Shown here piece by piece: positions 9,155 through 16,826 of a DNA stretch of 64,000 nucleotides. Where the stretch lies: contig NZ_CAAKON010000041.1 of assembly GCF_901212655.1 (NCBI RefSeq), positions 73,956-137,955 on the forward strand, given 5' to 3'. A program made the translations under genes and the position numbers. Under the pieces are notes generated by a model that was not told the DNA's origin, made no database searches, and saw nothing but the letters and a program-made list of their open reading frames with translations. This DNA is from Olsenella uli. Lineage in GTDB: Bacteria; Actinomycetota; Coriobacteriia; Coriobacteriales; Atopobiaceae. Within the stretch, counting starts at the first letter, position 1. Each line of letters begins with the position of its first letter.

Positions 9155-9418
9155 ATGACCCAAAGAAGGAAGCGCTACGACAAGCAGTTCAAGGTCGCTG
9201 CCGCTCGGGTGGTGCCGGGCGGAGAGACGAGGGTCGTCGGCCTCGCAAGGGAGCTTGGGGTCAAGGATTCCGCGCTCAGGCGCTGGGCCCAGGAATACGA
9301 GGAGATGGGCGATGCCGCCTTTCCCGGCAACGGAAGTCCCAAGGCCAACAAGGACTACGAGATCGCGAGGCTCAGGAAGAAGGTCGAGGAGCCGGGGCGC
9401 GAGAACGACCTCCTATAA
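9155..9418 (+). CDS. IS3-family transposase OrfA (helix-turn-helix), probably shortened
   Basis: An 87-residue DNA-binding subunit. It begins MTQRRKRYDKQFK, has the helix-turn-helix segment VVGLARELGVKDSALRRW and ends in a leucine-zipper-like stretch LRKKVEE...RENDLL. It stops at TAA 9416-9418. If that TAA is read through, the same frame continues NFRAFLSQDHA before the next stop, the normal C-terminus of IS3 OrfA proteins, so the TAA appears to have arisen by mutation at the place where the A-rich frameshift site is expected. ATG at 9155 is preferred over GTG 9146, which overlaps the GAGAGG ribosome-binding site. Confidence 0.75.
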   Translation: MTQRRKRYDKQFKVAAARVVPGGETRVVGLARELGVKDSALRRWAQEYEEMGDAAFPGNGSPKANKDYEIARLRKKVEEPGRENDLL

Positions 9419-9450
9419 AATTTCCGGGCCTTCTTGAGTCAAGACCATGC

Positions 9451-10317
9451 GTGAGGTGCGAGCTCATCAAGGCGCATAGGGGCGAGTTCGGCCCCATCAG
9501 GAAGGCATGCGAGATCCTCCGCGTTTCCAGATCCGAGTACTACGACTACTCGAACAGGCCCAAGTCGAACGCGCAGATAGAGCGGGAGGCGCCCGAGGGG
9601 TTCGTCGTCGAGAAGTTCGAGCCGCGCAAGGGCCGGCACGGCCACCGCCGCATCAACCGCGAGCCCGGGCGCGACGGGATGGTCGTGAGCGAGAAGCGCG
9701 TTCTGGCCGTCATGCGCAGGCTGGGCCTCCAGGCTAAGGGCACGGCGAGAAAGCACAGGCGGGCGAAGCCGGTCGAGAAGGGCGATCCGCGCGTGAACCT
9801 CATCAACCGCGTCTTCGACGTGGACGCCAGGAACAGGCTCTGGGTCGGCGACATCACCTATATCGACACCGACGAGGGCTGGCTCTACCTCGCGGCCGCG
9901 ACAGACGCGTGGCATCGCAAGGTCGTCGGATGGTCGATGTCGGGCAGGATCACGGAGAAGCTGGCCATAGATGCGCTTGAGCAAGCCGTCGGAAGGGAGG
10001 ACCCGCCGGATGACTTCTCGCTGGTGTTCCACGACGACCAGGGGTCCCAATACACCTCGCGCGCATTCCAGAGATGTCTCGAGTCGCACGGGATAGCCCA
10101 GTCAATGTCAAGGCCTGGAAATCCGTGGGACAATGCGGTGGCCGAGTCGTTCTTCAAGACGCTCAAGCGAGAGCTGATAAATGACAGAAGATACAAAACC
10201 AGGGACGAGGCGAGGCAGGAGGTGTTCAAGTACATCGAGCTCTATTACAACAGGCAGCGACTGCATTCCAAGAACGGATATATGGCGCCTTGCGACTTAG
10301 AGCGAGATGCCGCCTGA
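9451..10317 (+). CDS. IS3-family transposase OrfB (DDE integrase domain)
   Basis: The catalytic subunit, 288 residues if started at GTG 9451; in an intact element it is made as an OrfAB fusion by -1 frameshifting, and the frame is open back into orfA. It has an HTH_21-type N-terminal region (GPIRKACEILRVSRSEYY) and an rve core with catalytic Asp134 (WVGDITYI), Asp196 (HDDQGSQY) and Glu232 (NAVAESFFKTLK). The spacing is exactly DD(35)E. The frame is uninterrupted, so the catalytic part looks functional, but production of the fusion is doubtful because of the stop in orfA. Confidence 0.85.
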   Translation: MRCELIKAHRGEFGPIRKACEILRVSRSEYYDYSNRPKSNAQIEREAPEGFVVEKFEPRKGRHGHRRINREPGRDGMVVSEKRVLAVMRRLGLQAKGTARKHRRAKPVEKGDPRVNLINRVFDVDARNRLWVGDITYIDTDEGWLYLAAATDAWHRKVVGWSMSGRITEKLAIDALEQAVGREDPPDDFSLVFHDDQGSQYTSRAFQRCLESHGIAQSMSRPGNPWDNAVAESFFKTLKRELINDRRYKTRDEARQEVFKYIELYYNRQRLHSKNGYMAPCDLERDAA

Positions 10318-10572
10318 AGATGCTTAAATAAATGTCCAGGAAACCTTGACCACTCCAGCCGCTCCTTATGCAGGCCGTCCAGGTTTTGGGTTGCAGCTCA
10401 TTTCTGACGGGTGCCTTTTGGCGTTTAGGTTGGGAATGTGGTTTAGTGCTCTGGCGTGTAGTGGCACTTGGGGCAACGTGAGGACAGACCGAGGATGCTC
10501 GGGGACGCTGTGCGCGCGATTAATCTGTGAAGGGGCCGCAAGACGAGCCCTGAGTCTCCCTCGCCCCAAAAC

Positions 10573-11454
10573 CTATCTCAGTAGCTCCGTCACGTCGCCA
10601 AGCACGGACTCGAAGCTTACGCCGCGCACCTGGTAATCCGGCTGGTCGGGCGTGATGGTCATGGCATCACGCACGAGCTTTCCGGCGAACTCGACTGCCT
10701 CGTAAAGGCTCCTGCCTGTGTAGATGGCGGCCGTGAGACCGCTTGCAAACAGGTCGCCGGTGCCGTGCAGCATGTAGGGGAGCAGCTCGCTCGATATTTC
10801 CTCGGGCGCACCGTCGCCCTTGGCCACGGCCACGTAGTTGCGGATGACCGGTTCCCCCGCTCGCACGATGCCCTTGAGCACGACGCTCTTTGCGCCCATG
10901 TTGAGCAGGGTGTAGATGGTGCGTCGCACGTACTTGTCGCTCACGTCCTGTCCGGCGTACTCGATACCCGTAAGGATGGAGGCCTCGGTAAGGTTGGGCG
11001 TCAGCACGTCGGCCCCGCTCACGAGCCCCTTCATGGCGTCGCAGAGCTCGTCAGTGTAGGTCTGGTACTTTTTGCCGCCGTCGCCCATGACGGGGTCAAC
11101 GATGCGAAAGGCGCCGGGATACTCGCGATAAAGGCGCTGGATGGCCCCAACCTGCTCCGCCGATCCTAGGAAGCCGCTGTAGATGCCATCCAGGGCGATG
11201 TTTTCCTCGTGCCAGGCGTCGAGGTAGGGCTCGAGCATGTCCGTGGTGTCGAGCATATAGAAGGTGTCGAATTTGGTGTGGGCCGAGAACAGCGAAGTGG
11301 GCACTGGGCACACGTCGATGCCGGCCGCGCTGAGCACGGGAATGGCGATGCCGAGCGAACACTTGCCGTAGCCGCAGAGGTCGTGGACGGCCGCCACGCG
11401 TGGGATGTAGGAGCCGTTTCGCCGATAGGGTGCGAGGTCCTTGGCGCTTGTCAT
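10573..11454 (-). CDS. pdxK: Pyridoxal/pyridoxamine kinase
   Basis: A 293-residue ribokinase-fold kinase that phosphorylates B6 vitamers with ATP to supply pyridoxal 5'-phosphate. The N-terminus VAAVHDLCGYGKCSL is typical of PdxY/PdxK, followed by VCPVPTSLFSAHT. Mid-protein, VDPVMGD...G and LTPNLTEASILTG mark the substrate region. The C-terminal anion hole and catalytic base lie in LHGTGDLFASGL, with Asp as base. The start is ATG (11452-11454) with AAAGGAA upstream on the minus strand; the open frame further upstream has no family similarity. It is transcribed away from purE, sharing the intergenic region at 11455-11834. Confidence 0.92.
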   Translation of the reverse strand: MTSAKDLAPYRRNGSYIPRVAAVHDLCGYGKCSLGIAIPVLSAAGIDVCPVPTSLFSAHTKFDTFYMLDTTDMLEPYLDAWHEENIALDGIYSGFLGSAEQVGAIQRLYREYPGAFRIVDPVMGDGGKKYQTYTDELCDAMKGLVSGADVLTPNLTEASILTGIEYAGQDVSDKYVRRTIYTLLNMGAKSVVLKGIVRAGEPVIRNYVAVAKGDGAPEEISSELLPYMLHGTGDLFASGLTAAIYTGRSLYEAVEFAGKLVRDAMTITPDQPDYQVRGVSFESVLGDVTELLR

Positions 11455-11834
11455 GGGTATTCCTTTCGGACGCGGACTGATGGACCAGCGTGCGAGGTAC
11501 AGAATACTACGAGGCCTTGAGCGTCTCTCCAGCATTGGATGAGAACGTTCGCGCGCCTGTTGCCCGCACGTTCTACCATAAGGTCTAGGATGGCTCGGAT
11601 ACTTTGCCTGTCCCCTCATGTGGCACTTCGGCGCATCGCGTAAGGCGGCGTATATACTAGTGCGGTACATGCGAAAGGCGCGGCAGCGCCGGGAGTTCGC
11701 GTGCGGGGCTCGGCGGCTGCGGCCTGCTGGCTCATGCGCCGAAAGCCTGGGGCTGTCAGTCGATGGGCGTCGCGGCGTAAGGCACGCGGACCCTTCTCGC
11801 GCCGCCAATACGCCGCAACCAGAAGGAGCTCAGC
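11455..11834. other. Divergent promoter region pdxK/purE
   Basis: No ORF is supported in these 380 bases. A TATACT box at 11653-11658 (within TATATACT) would start a purE transcript with a leader of about 170 bases. The leader is GC-rich and foldable and contains CCGAAAGCCTGGGGC near 11738, which only loosely recalls the 3' part of the ZTP riboswitch; the 5' part is not recognisable, so no riboswitch is called. Confidence 0.5.
11653..11658 (+). promoter_or_regulatory. Putative -10 box of the purE transcript
   Basis: TATACT, the same hexamer found before several genes in this window (7728, 23200, 30051, 31415). No good -35 is visible at the standard spacing, so the call rests on the hexamer and on its position upstream of purE. 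Confidence 0.45.
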
Positions 11835-12296
11835 ATGGCAGAGCAGCCGCTCGTTGGCATCATCATGGGTTCGAAGTCCGACCTCCCCACCATGGAGGGC
11901 TGCACCAAGCAACTGGACGAGTTTGGTATCCCCTACGAGCTCGTGATTGCGAGCGCGCACCGCAATCCCGCCAAGGTGCACGAGTGGGCCAGCACAGCGG
12001 CCGATCGTGGCCTCCGCGTGATTATCGCCGCCGCCGGCAAGGCCGCCCACCTCGGTGGCGTCGTGGCCGCCTATACCCCGCTCCCCATCATTGGTGTGCC
12101 GATGAAGACGAGCGACCTCGGTGGTATGGACTCCCTGCTCTCCATGGTTCAGATGCCCTCTGGCGTGCCCGTTGCCTGCGTTGCCATCAACGGTGCCAAG
12201 AACGCCGCCATCTATGCCGCGCAGATCCTGGGTGCTGGTGACCCCAACTGGCGCGAGAGGGTCGCGGAGTTCAAGCGCGCCATGGCCGAGGCCTAA
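11835..12296 (+). CDS. purE: N5-carboxyaminoimidazole ribonucleotide mutase
   Basis: A class I PurE of 153 residues, the normal length, which converts N5-CAIR to CAIR in purine synthesis. Near the N-terminus GIIMGSKSDLPTM is the phosphate-binding signature; SAHRNP carries the catalytic histidine; IAAAGKAAHLGGVVAAYTPLPIIGVP is the central family block. Class I enzymes normally need PurK, which is not in this window. ATG at 11835 follows AGAAGGAGC. It is the first gene of a plus-strand series (purE, sortase, purF, purM, purN). Confidence 0.96.
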   Translation: MAEQPLVGIIMGSKSDLPTMEGCTKQLDEFGIPYELVIASAHRNPAKVHEWASTAADRGLRVIIAAAGKAAHLGGVVAAYTPLPIIGVPMKTSDLGGMDSLLSMVQMPSGVPVACVAINGAKNAAIYAAQILGAGDPNWRERVAEFKRAMAEA

Positions 12297-12325
12297 GCCT
12301 CGCCGCAAGGGAGGAAGATCGCTCG

Positions 12326-13564
12326 ATGCCGAAGCACGGCAGGCACTTCAACGAAGACATCCGCACGTCCACCTATGGAACGGAGGCGCCGACGACGCCC
12401 CGCCCCGTTTCCGTTCCGCAGGGGACGGGTCCTGCTCGCGCGGCGCGCGGGGTGGTCCGTCCCGTGCCGCCTATGCCCGCGGGTCCCACGCCCGCGGGGA
12501 CAAGCCCATATGGGGCCCACGCAGGTGCTGGCAGGGTGGTCTCGCCCGAGGCGTCTGCCAACGTGAAGCCCAAGCATCCGGCGCGCAAGCGCGGCCTGTT
12601 TGGTCGCTCGCGTCGCGATGAGGTTGCGCGCCAGCACGCAGCTGGCGACACGCGTGGCTTTGGCGGGGCGGCGAGCTACGTGGACGCCACGGGTGCCTTT
12701 GACGGCGCGGGCTTCGTTGGGCAAGACCAGCGTTCCCGCGCGGCTGGCGCCGCCGCCTACGCGCAGCGCCGCCGCAAGCGTGGGAAGCGAGGATTCCTCT
12801 CCAACCTGCTCATCATCGCGGGTATGGCGCTTCTCCTCGTGGCCGGCGGCATGTTTGGCTACGCGCAGCTGCAGTATCGTGCCCAGGACAAGGTGAACGA
12901 GCAGCTCGCAGCCTATGCCACCGTCTCTGATGACCCAGCCTCCCGGGTGGGGCCGCAGGTTGACTGGGCGGGCCTCAAGAGCGTGAACCCGGACGTGGTT
13001 GGCTGGGTGCAGATTCCCGGGACCGTCGTGAACTACCCCGTCTACCAGGGGTCGGACAACGATGAGTACCTCCACAAGGACGCCAACGGCGACTCCTCCA
13101 TCGGTGGACAGATCTTCCTGGACTACGAGAACACCGCCCCTGGCCTGGCCGAGCAGCAGACCGTGATCTACGGGCACCACCTCTACAACGGCACCATGTT
13201 CACGCCGGTGGATGCCATGGCAGACCAGGCGGAGTTCGATAAGGTCAGCACCGTGTGGTACGTCACCGAGCGGGCTACCTACGAGCTCGAGCCGCTCTTC
13301 TTCTACCGCACGCCGGCTACCAACGGCGAGGCCCGCCACATCAGCTTTGCGTCTGATGACGAGTTCCACACCTACCTGAAGGGGCTCCTCGACCAGGCGA
13401 GCGCAAAGAGCGTTGACGCTGGCGAGGCGGTTACGAAGGTGTCCAAGGTGGTTACGCTGGCAACCTGCGACTACGACAACAACTTTGGACAGGGCAACGG
13501 CCGCGGCCTTGTGGTCTGCGCACTCAAAAGCGAGGTCTCGGGTACCGGGACCTCTGGAAACTAG
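12326..13564 (+). CDS. Class B sortase with long proline/alanine-rich N-terminus
   Basis: A 412-residue membrane-anchored transpeptidase, longer than usual (about 240). Residues 1-150 are Pro/Gly/Ala- and Arg-rich and predicted cytoplasmic; one membrane helix lies at 157-179; the sortase domain starts near 215. The catalytic triad is visible as His284 (IYGHHLY), Cys381 (TLATCDYD) and Arg393 (NGRGLVV). VGWVQIPGTVVNYPV matches class B sortases. It starts 29 bases after purE and precedes purF, so it is probably transcribed with the purine genes although its function (cell-wall anchoring or pilus assembly) is unrelated. ATG at 12326 is preceded by AGGGAGGAAG. Confidence 0.9.
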   Translation: MPKHGRHFNEDIRTSTYGTEAPTTPRPVSVPQGTGPARAARGVVRPVPPMPAGPTPAGTSPYGAHAGAGRVVSPEASANVKPKHPARKRGLFGRSRRDEVARQHAAGDTRGFGGAASYVDATGAFDGAGFVGQDQRSRAAGAAAYAQRRRKRGKRGFLSNLLIIAGMALLLVAGGMFGYAQLQYRAQDKVNEQLAAYATVSDDPASRVGPQVDWAGLKSVNPDVVGWVQIPGTVVNYPVYQGSDNDEYLHKDANGDSSIGGQIFLDYENTAPGLAEQQTVIYGHHLYNGTMFTPVDAMADQAEFDKVSTVWYVTERATYELEPLFFYRTPATNGEARHISFASDDEFHTYLKGLLDQASAKSVDAGEAVTKVSKVVTLATCDYDNNFGQGNGRGLVVCALKSEVSGTGTSGN

Positions 13565-13712
13565 CACGACGGACACGCGACCCCCCGAAGCGGTTCTGGA
13601 GGCAGAGGCCGTGCCGAGGGGCCGCGCGCGAGGCGCCAAGCGGCGCAATGGTATTGGGCACGAGGCACTACTAGGCAAGCGAATCGTACGGATTGCAAAC
13701 GGAAGGCGCCGC

Positions 13713-15287
13713 ATGATTGACATTGAGACCTGCGAATTCAGCGAGCGGGACGACGACCTCCACGACGAGTGCGGCGTCTTTGGCATCTGGGCACCTGGGT
13801 GCGACGTGGCCCGCATGACCTACTTTGGCCTGCACGCGCTGCAGCATCGCGGCCAGGAAAGCGCTGGCATCGCCGTGGGCGACGGCTCCACGGTGATGGT
13901 GCGCAAGGATCTTGGCCTTGTGACGCAGGTCTTCACGGACTCCGATCTCTCTGCCCTGCCCGGCAAGGTGGCTATCGGCCATGTGCGCTATGGCACCGCG
14001 GGCAGCAAGGGGTGGGAGAGCGCGCAGCCGCACCTCTCTGCCATCAACGACGTTATCATCGCGCTGGCGCATAACGGCACGCTGGTGAACTTTGACCAGC
14101 TGCGCATCGAGCTCATCAACATGGGCGTGCCCTTCCGCACGCATACGGACTCCGAGGTGGCGGCCCGGCTCATCGGCTTCTTCACGCAGAAGAAGCACCG
14201 CCTGCGCAGCGGCATCGCCCATGCCATGGCCATGATGGAGGGCGGCTACGCGATGGCCCTCGTGCGCGAGAACGCCCTCTATGCCTTCCGCGATCCGCGC
14301 GGCATTCGCCCGCTGTGCCTGGGCGAGCTGCCCAACAACCAAGGTTGGGTCGTTGCCAGCGAGACGTGTGCCCTGGACATCGTGGGTGCCCGCTACGTGC
14401 GCGACATCCGCCCCGGCGAGATTCTCCGCATCTCCGACGACGGTCCCGTCTCCGAGCAGGCGCTCGATCCCGAGCCGCGAGCCGAGTGCATCTTCGAGGA
14501 CGTCTACTTTGCGCGCCCGGACTCCAAGTTCCACGGCCGCTCGGTCTATTCCATGCGCTATGCCATGGGCCAGCAGCTTGCCCGCGAGGCACCGGTGGAT
14601 GCAGACCTCGTTATCGGCGTGCCAGACTCCGGCATGCCGCCGGCGGAGGGCTTTGCCCACGAGCTGGGGCTTCCCTTTGGCGAGGGCCTCATCAAGAATC
14701 GCTACGTGCAGCGTACCTTCATCCAGCCCACGCAGGAGCTGCGCGAGATGGGCGTGCGCCTCAAGCTCAACGCTCTCGTGGACAACGTGGCCGGCAAGCG
14801 CCTCGTGGTCATCGACGACTCCATCGTGCGTGGCACCACGTCCAAGCAGATCATTCGCATGCTCAAGGATGCCGGTGCCACTGAGGTGCACATGCGCATC
14901 AACTCGCCCGAGGTCACGTGGCCGTGCTTCTATGGCATCGATACAGACACACAGGACCAGCTCATCAGCGCGAGCAAGAGTGTGGAGGAGACCTGCGAGT
15001 ACATCGGTGCGGACTCGCTGGCGTTCCTCTCGCCGGAAGGCCTCGTGAGCTGCGTGCCCGAGATTGCCGACGACGTGACCGGCGTGCCGGGCGCAAGCTG
15101 CGCATGCGGCGGCAGCTGTGACGGCTACTGCAAGGCGTGCTTCACGGGCGAGTATCCGGTGGAGATTCCCAAGAGCTTCTCCAAGGGCAAGTTCCTCGAA
15201 GGCTACCAGCCCAAGAACCTCAGCCACGCCAGCGCCGCCAGTCAGATGCACGTCGACGCCGTTGCCAAGGCCAACGACGTCCTTTAG
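13713..15287 (+). CDS. purF: Amidophosphoribosyltransferase
   Basis: Catalyses the first step of purine synthesis, PRPP plus glutamine to phosphoribosylamine. The product has 524 residues. DECGVFGIW places the glutaminase nucleophile at Cys20, after a short propeptide that would be cleaved. GHVRYGT and HNGTLVNF belong to the Ntn-hydrolase domain. The PRPP loop VVIDDSIVRGTTS lies near 365-377. A cysteine-rich insert with CACGGSCDGYCKACFTGEYP near 463-482 suggests a [4Fe-4S]-containing, Bacillus-type enzyme with extra cysteines. ATG at 13713 has GGAAGG upstream; a longer frame back to 13413 only overlaps the sortase gene. Confidence 0.96.
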   Translation: MIDIETCEFSERDDDLHDECGVFGIWAPGCDVARMTYFGLHALQHRGQESAGIAVGDGSTVMVRKDLGLVTQVFTDSDLSALPGKVAIGHVRYGTAGSKGWESAQPHLSAINDVIIALAHNGTLVNFDQLRIELINMGVPFRTHTDSEVAARLIGFFTQKKHRLRSGIAHAMAMMEGGYAMALVRENALYAFRDPRGIRPLCLGELPNNQGWVVASETCALDIVGARYVRDIRPGEILRISDDGPVSEQALDPEPRAECIFEDVYFARPDSKFHGRSVYSMRYAMGQQLAREAPVDADLVIGVPDSGMPPAEGFAHELGLPFGEGLIKNRYVQRTFIQPTQELREMGVRLKLNALVDNVAGKRLVVIDDSIVRGTTSKQIIRMLKDAGATEVHMRINSPEVTWPCFYGIDTDTQDQLISASKSVEETCEYIGADSLAFLSPEGLVSCVPEIADDVTGVPGASCACGGSCDGYCKACFTGEYPVEIPKSFSKGKFLEGYQPKNLSHASAASQMHVDAVAKANDVL

Positions 15288-15289
15288 GC

Positions 15290-15398
15290 CCACGTGAGTC
15301 AGCCTGCCGTCTACTTTGACTCATTTTCAAACAAACCAATTTGTTTGAAAAATGAGTCAAAGTAGACGGCAGGCAGCGGGGCGAGGTGACTCACGTGG
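15290..15398. repeat. Nested palindromic repeat, family 1, copy A (TGAGTCA element)
   Basis: A near-perfect inverted repeat: the left arm 15303-15335 and right arm 15340-15373 pair over 33 bp with one bulged base and a 4-base loop. An outer perfect 12-bp pair, CCACGTGAGTCA (15290-15301) and TGACTCACGTGG (15387-15398), encloses it. The heptamer TGAGTCA or its complement TGACTCA occurs four times (15295, 15317, 15353, 15387). The block GCCGTCTACTTTGACTCATT recurs at 45581-45603 and inverted at 45734-45760. It begins just after the purF stop. It could be a miniature mobile element or a REP-like sequence. Confidence 0.85.
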
Positions 15399-15446
15399 TG
15401 GCCGGCGCCGATGTGAGCGCGGGGGTGGCACGAGGGTTTTGTCAGC

Positions 15447-15474
15447 GACAACCTACATGAGACAACCTACATGA
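15447..15474. repeat. Tandem 14-bp direct repeat before purM
   Basis: GACAACCTACATGA occurs twice in immediate tandem (15447-15460 and 15461-15474), ending 18 bases before the purM ATG. It may be a replication-slippage duplication or a paired regulator-binding site. Confidence 0.8.
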
Positions 15475-15492
15475 CGTAGATAGGAGTTCCGC

Positions 15493-16629
15493 ATGAGCGA
15501 GAACGAGCAGAACACCCAGGTAACCTACGCCGATTCCGGCGTGGACACCGCGGAGGGCGCGCGTGCCGTCGACGCCATCAAGCAGATGGTGGCGTCAACG
15601 AACCGTCCCGAGGTCATTGGTGGCATCGGCGGCTTTGGCGGCCTGTTTTCCGCAGTCGCAATCAAGGACATGGGTGACCCGATTCTCATCTCGGGCACAG
15701 ACGGCGTGGGCACCAAGCTCGTGCTGGCACAGCTCCTCGACCGTCACGAGACCGTGGGCCAGGACCTGGTTGCCATGTGCGTGAACGACATCCTCGCCTC
15801 TGGCGCCGAGCCCCTGTTCTTCCTGGACTACGTGGCAATCGGTCATATCGAGGCCGCTCACATGGCCCAGATCGTGAAGGGCGTGGCCGACGGCTGCAAG
15901 CTGGCCGGCTGTGCCCTCGTGGGTGGCGAGATGGCCGAGCACCCCGGAGTTATGCGTCCGGACGACTACGACCTGGCTGGCTTTGCCGTGGGCGTGGTGG
16001 ACCGCGCCAAGATGTTGGACCCGGCGAACGTCCGTCCCGGCGACGTGATCTTGGGGCTGGCCTCCACGGGCGTCCACTCCAACGGCTACTCGCTCGTGCG
16101 CAAGGTCATTGGTGTGGACGGCGTGGTGCCGGGCACGGCCGAGGCGGACGAGAAGCGCGCCGAGCTCGAACGTCCGCTCGAGGCCCTTGGTGGTGAGTCC
16201 ATGGCCGACGCCCTGCTGCGCCCGACCCGTATCTACGTGAAGCCGGTCCTGGAGGCCCTGCGCGCTGGCGCCCCGATTCATGCCCTCGCGCACATCACGG
16301 GCGGCGGCATCACCGAGAACCTCAACCGTGCGCTCGCCGGTGACGTCGACGCGCTGGTCGACCGCCACGTTGCTGGCGACCCCGATGCCGCCGGCACCGA
16401 CTTCGGCTTTGGCTGGGACGTGCCGCCCGTCATCACCGAGGTATGCCGCCGCGCCCAGCTCTCCGCCAACGAGGCGTGCAAGACGTTCAACATGGGTGTT
16501 GGCCTATGCGTCATCTGCGCGCCCGAGGACGAGGCGAGCGTCCGTGCCGCGCTCGAGGCCGCCGGCGAGCACCCCTTCCGCGTGGGCGAGTGCGTCCCCG
16601 GCACCGGCGAGGTTCGCTACACCAACTAG
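15493..16629 (+). CDS. purM: Phosphoribosylformylglycinamidine cyclo-ligase (AIR synthetase)
   Basis: A 378-residue PurM that closes the imidazole ring of FGAM with ATP to give AIR. The N-terminal block TYADSGVDTAEGARAV matches the family, followed by GGFGGLFS, ISGTDGVGTKL (phosphate/ATP site), CVNDILASGAEPLFFLDY, GCALVGGEMAEHPG and GLASTGVHSNGYSLVR. HITGGGITENLNR and FNMGVGLC are C-domain motifs. The protein is slightly longer than E. coli PurM (345) owing to loops. ATG at 15493 has TAGGAG seven bases upstream. It is separated from purF by the palindromic element at 15290-15398 and a tandem repeat, so it may have its own promoter. Confidence 0.96.
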   Translation: MSENEQNTQVTYADSGVDTAEGARAVDAIKQMVASTNRPEVIGGIGGFGGLFSAVAIKDMGDPILISGTDGVGTKLVLAQLLDRHETVGQDLVAMCVNDILASGAEPLFFLDYVAIGHIEAAHMAQIVKGVADGCKLAGCALVGGEMAEHPGVMRPDDYDLAGFAVGVVDRAKMLDPANVRPGDVILGLASTGVHSNGYSLVRKVIGVDGVVPGTAEADEKRAELERPLEALGGESMADALLRPTRIYVKPVLEALRAGAPIHALAHITGGGITENLNRALAGDVDALVDRHVAGDPDAAGTDFGFGWDVPPVITEVCRRAQLSANEACKTFNMGVGLCVICAPEDEASVRAALEAAGEHPFRVGECVPGTGEVRYTN

Positions 16630-16826
16630 TTACGCCGGCTAATCTGCATGTCAACGAGGTCGGTGCCCTGGTGTGGTGCCGGCCTCATCGTTTTGCCGCG
16701 GTGCCTGTGTCCCACTGTCCGCAGCGCTATCCCGCTATCGACGCGTGATGCCTCGACATTGGTCGGACTCGCCCGCACAAACGCCCTGCTACCATGAAGC
16801 AAATCGCAACCTGGCCAGGAGGTCGC

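Larger units (their letters stand above)
9108..10352 (+). mobile_element. IS3-family insertion sequence
   Basis: An element of about 1.25 kb with overlapping orfA and orfB in a -1 relationship, as in the IS3 family. The ends are imperfect inverted repeats: the right end reads (reverse complement) TGGTCAAGGTTTCCTGGACA at 10333-10352 and the left end at 9108-9127 matches it at 14 of 20 bases, both containing CTGGACA. No clear target-site duplication was found. It lies between a terminator and the pyridoxal kinase gene, so it breaks no obvious gene. Exact ends are uncertain by a few bases. Confidence 0.85.

Noticed and set aside
11659-11834. ZTP-type riboswitch in the purE leader
   Set aside because: CCGAAAGCCTGGGGC only loosely resembles the 3' motif and the 5' motif (GACTGGCG-like) is absent. 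A covariance-model search would decide.
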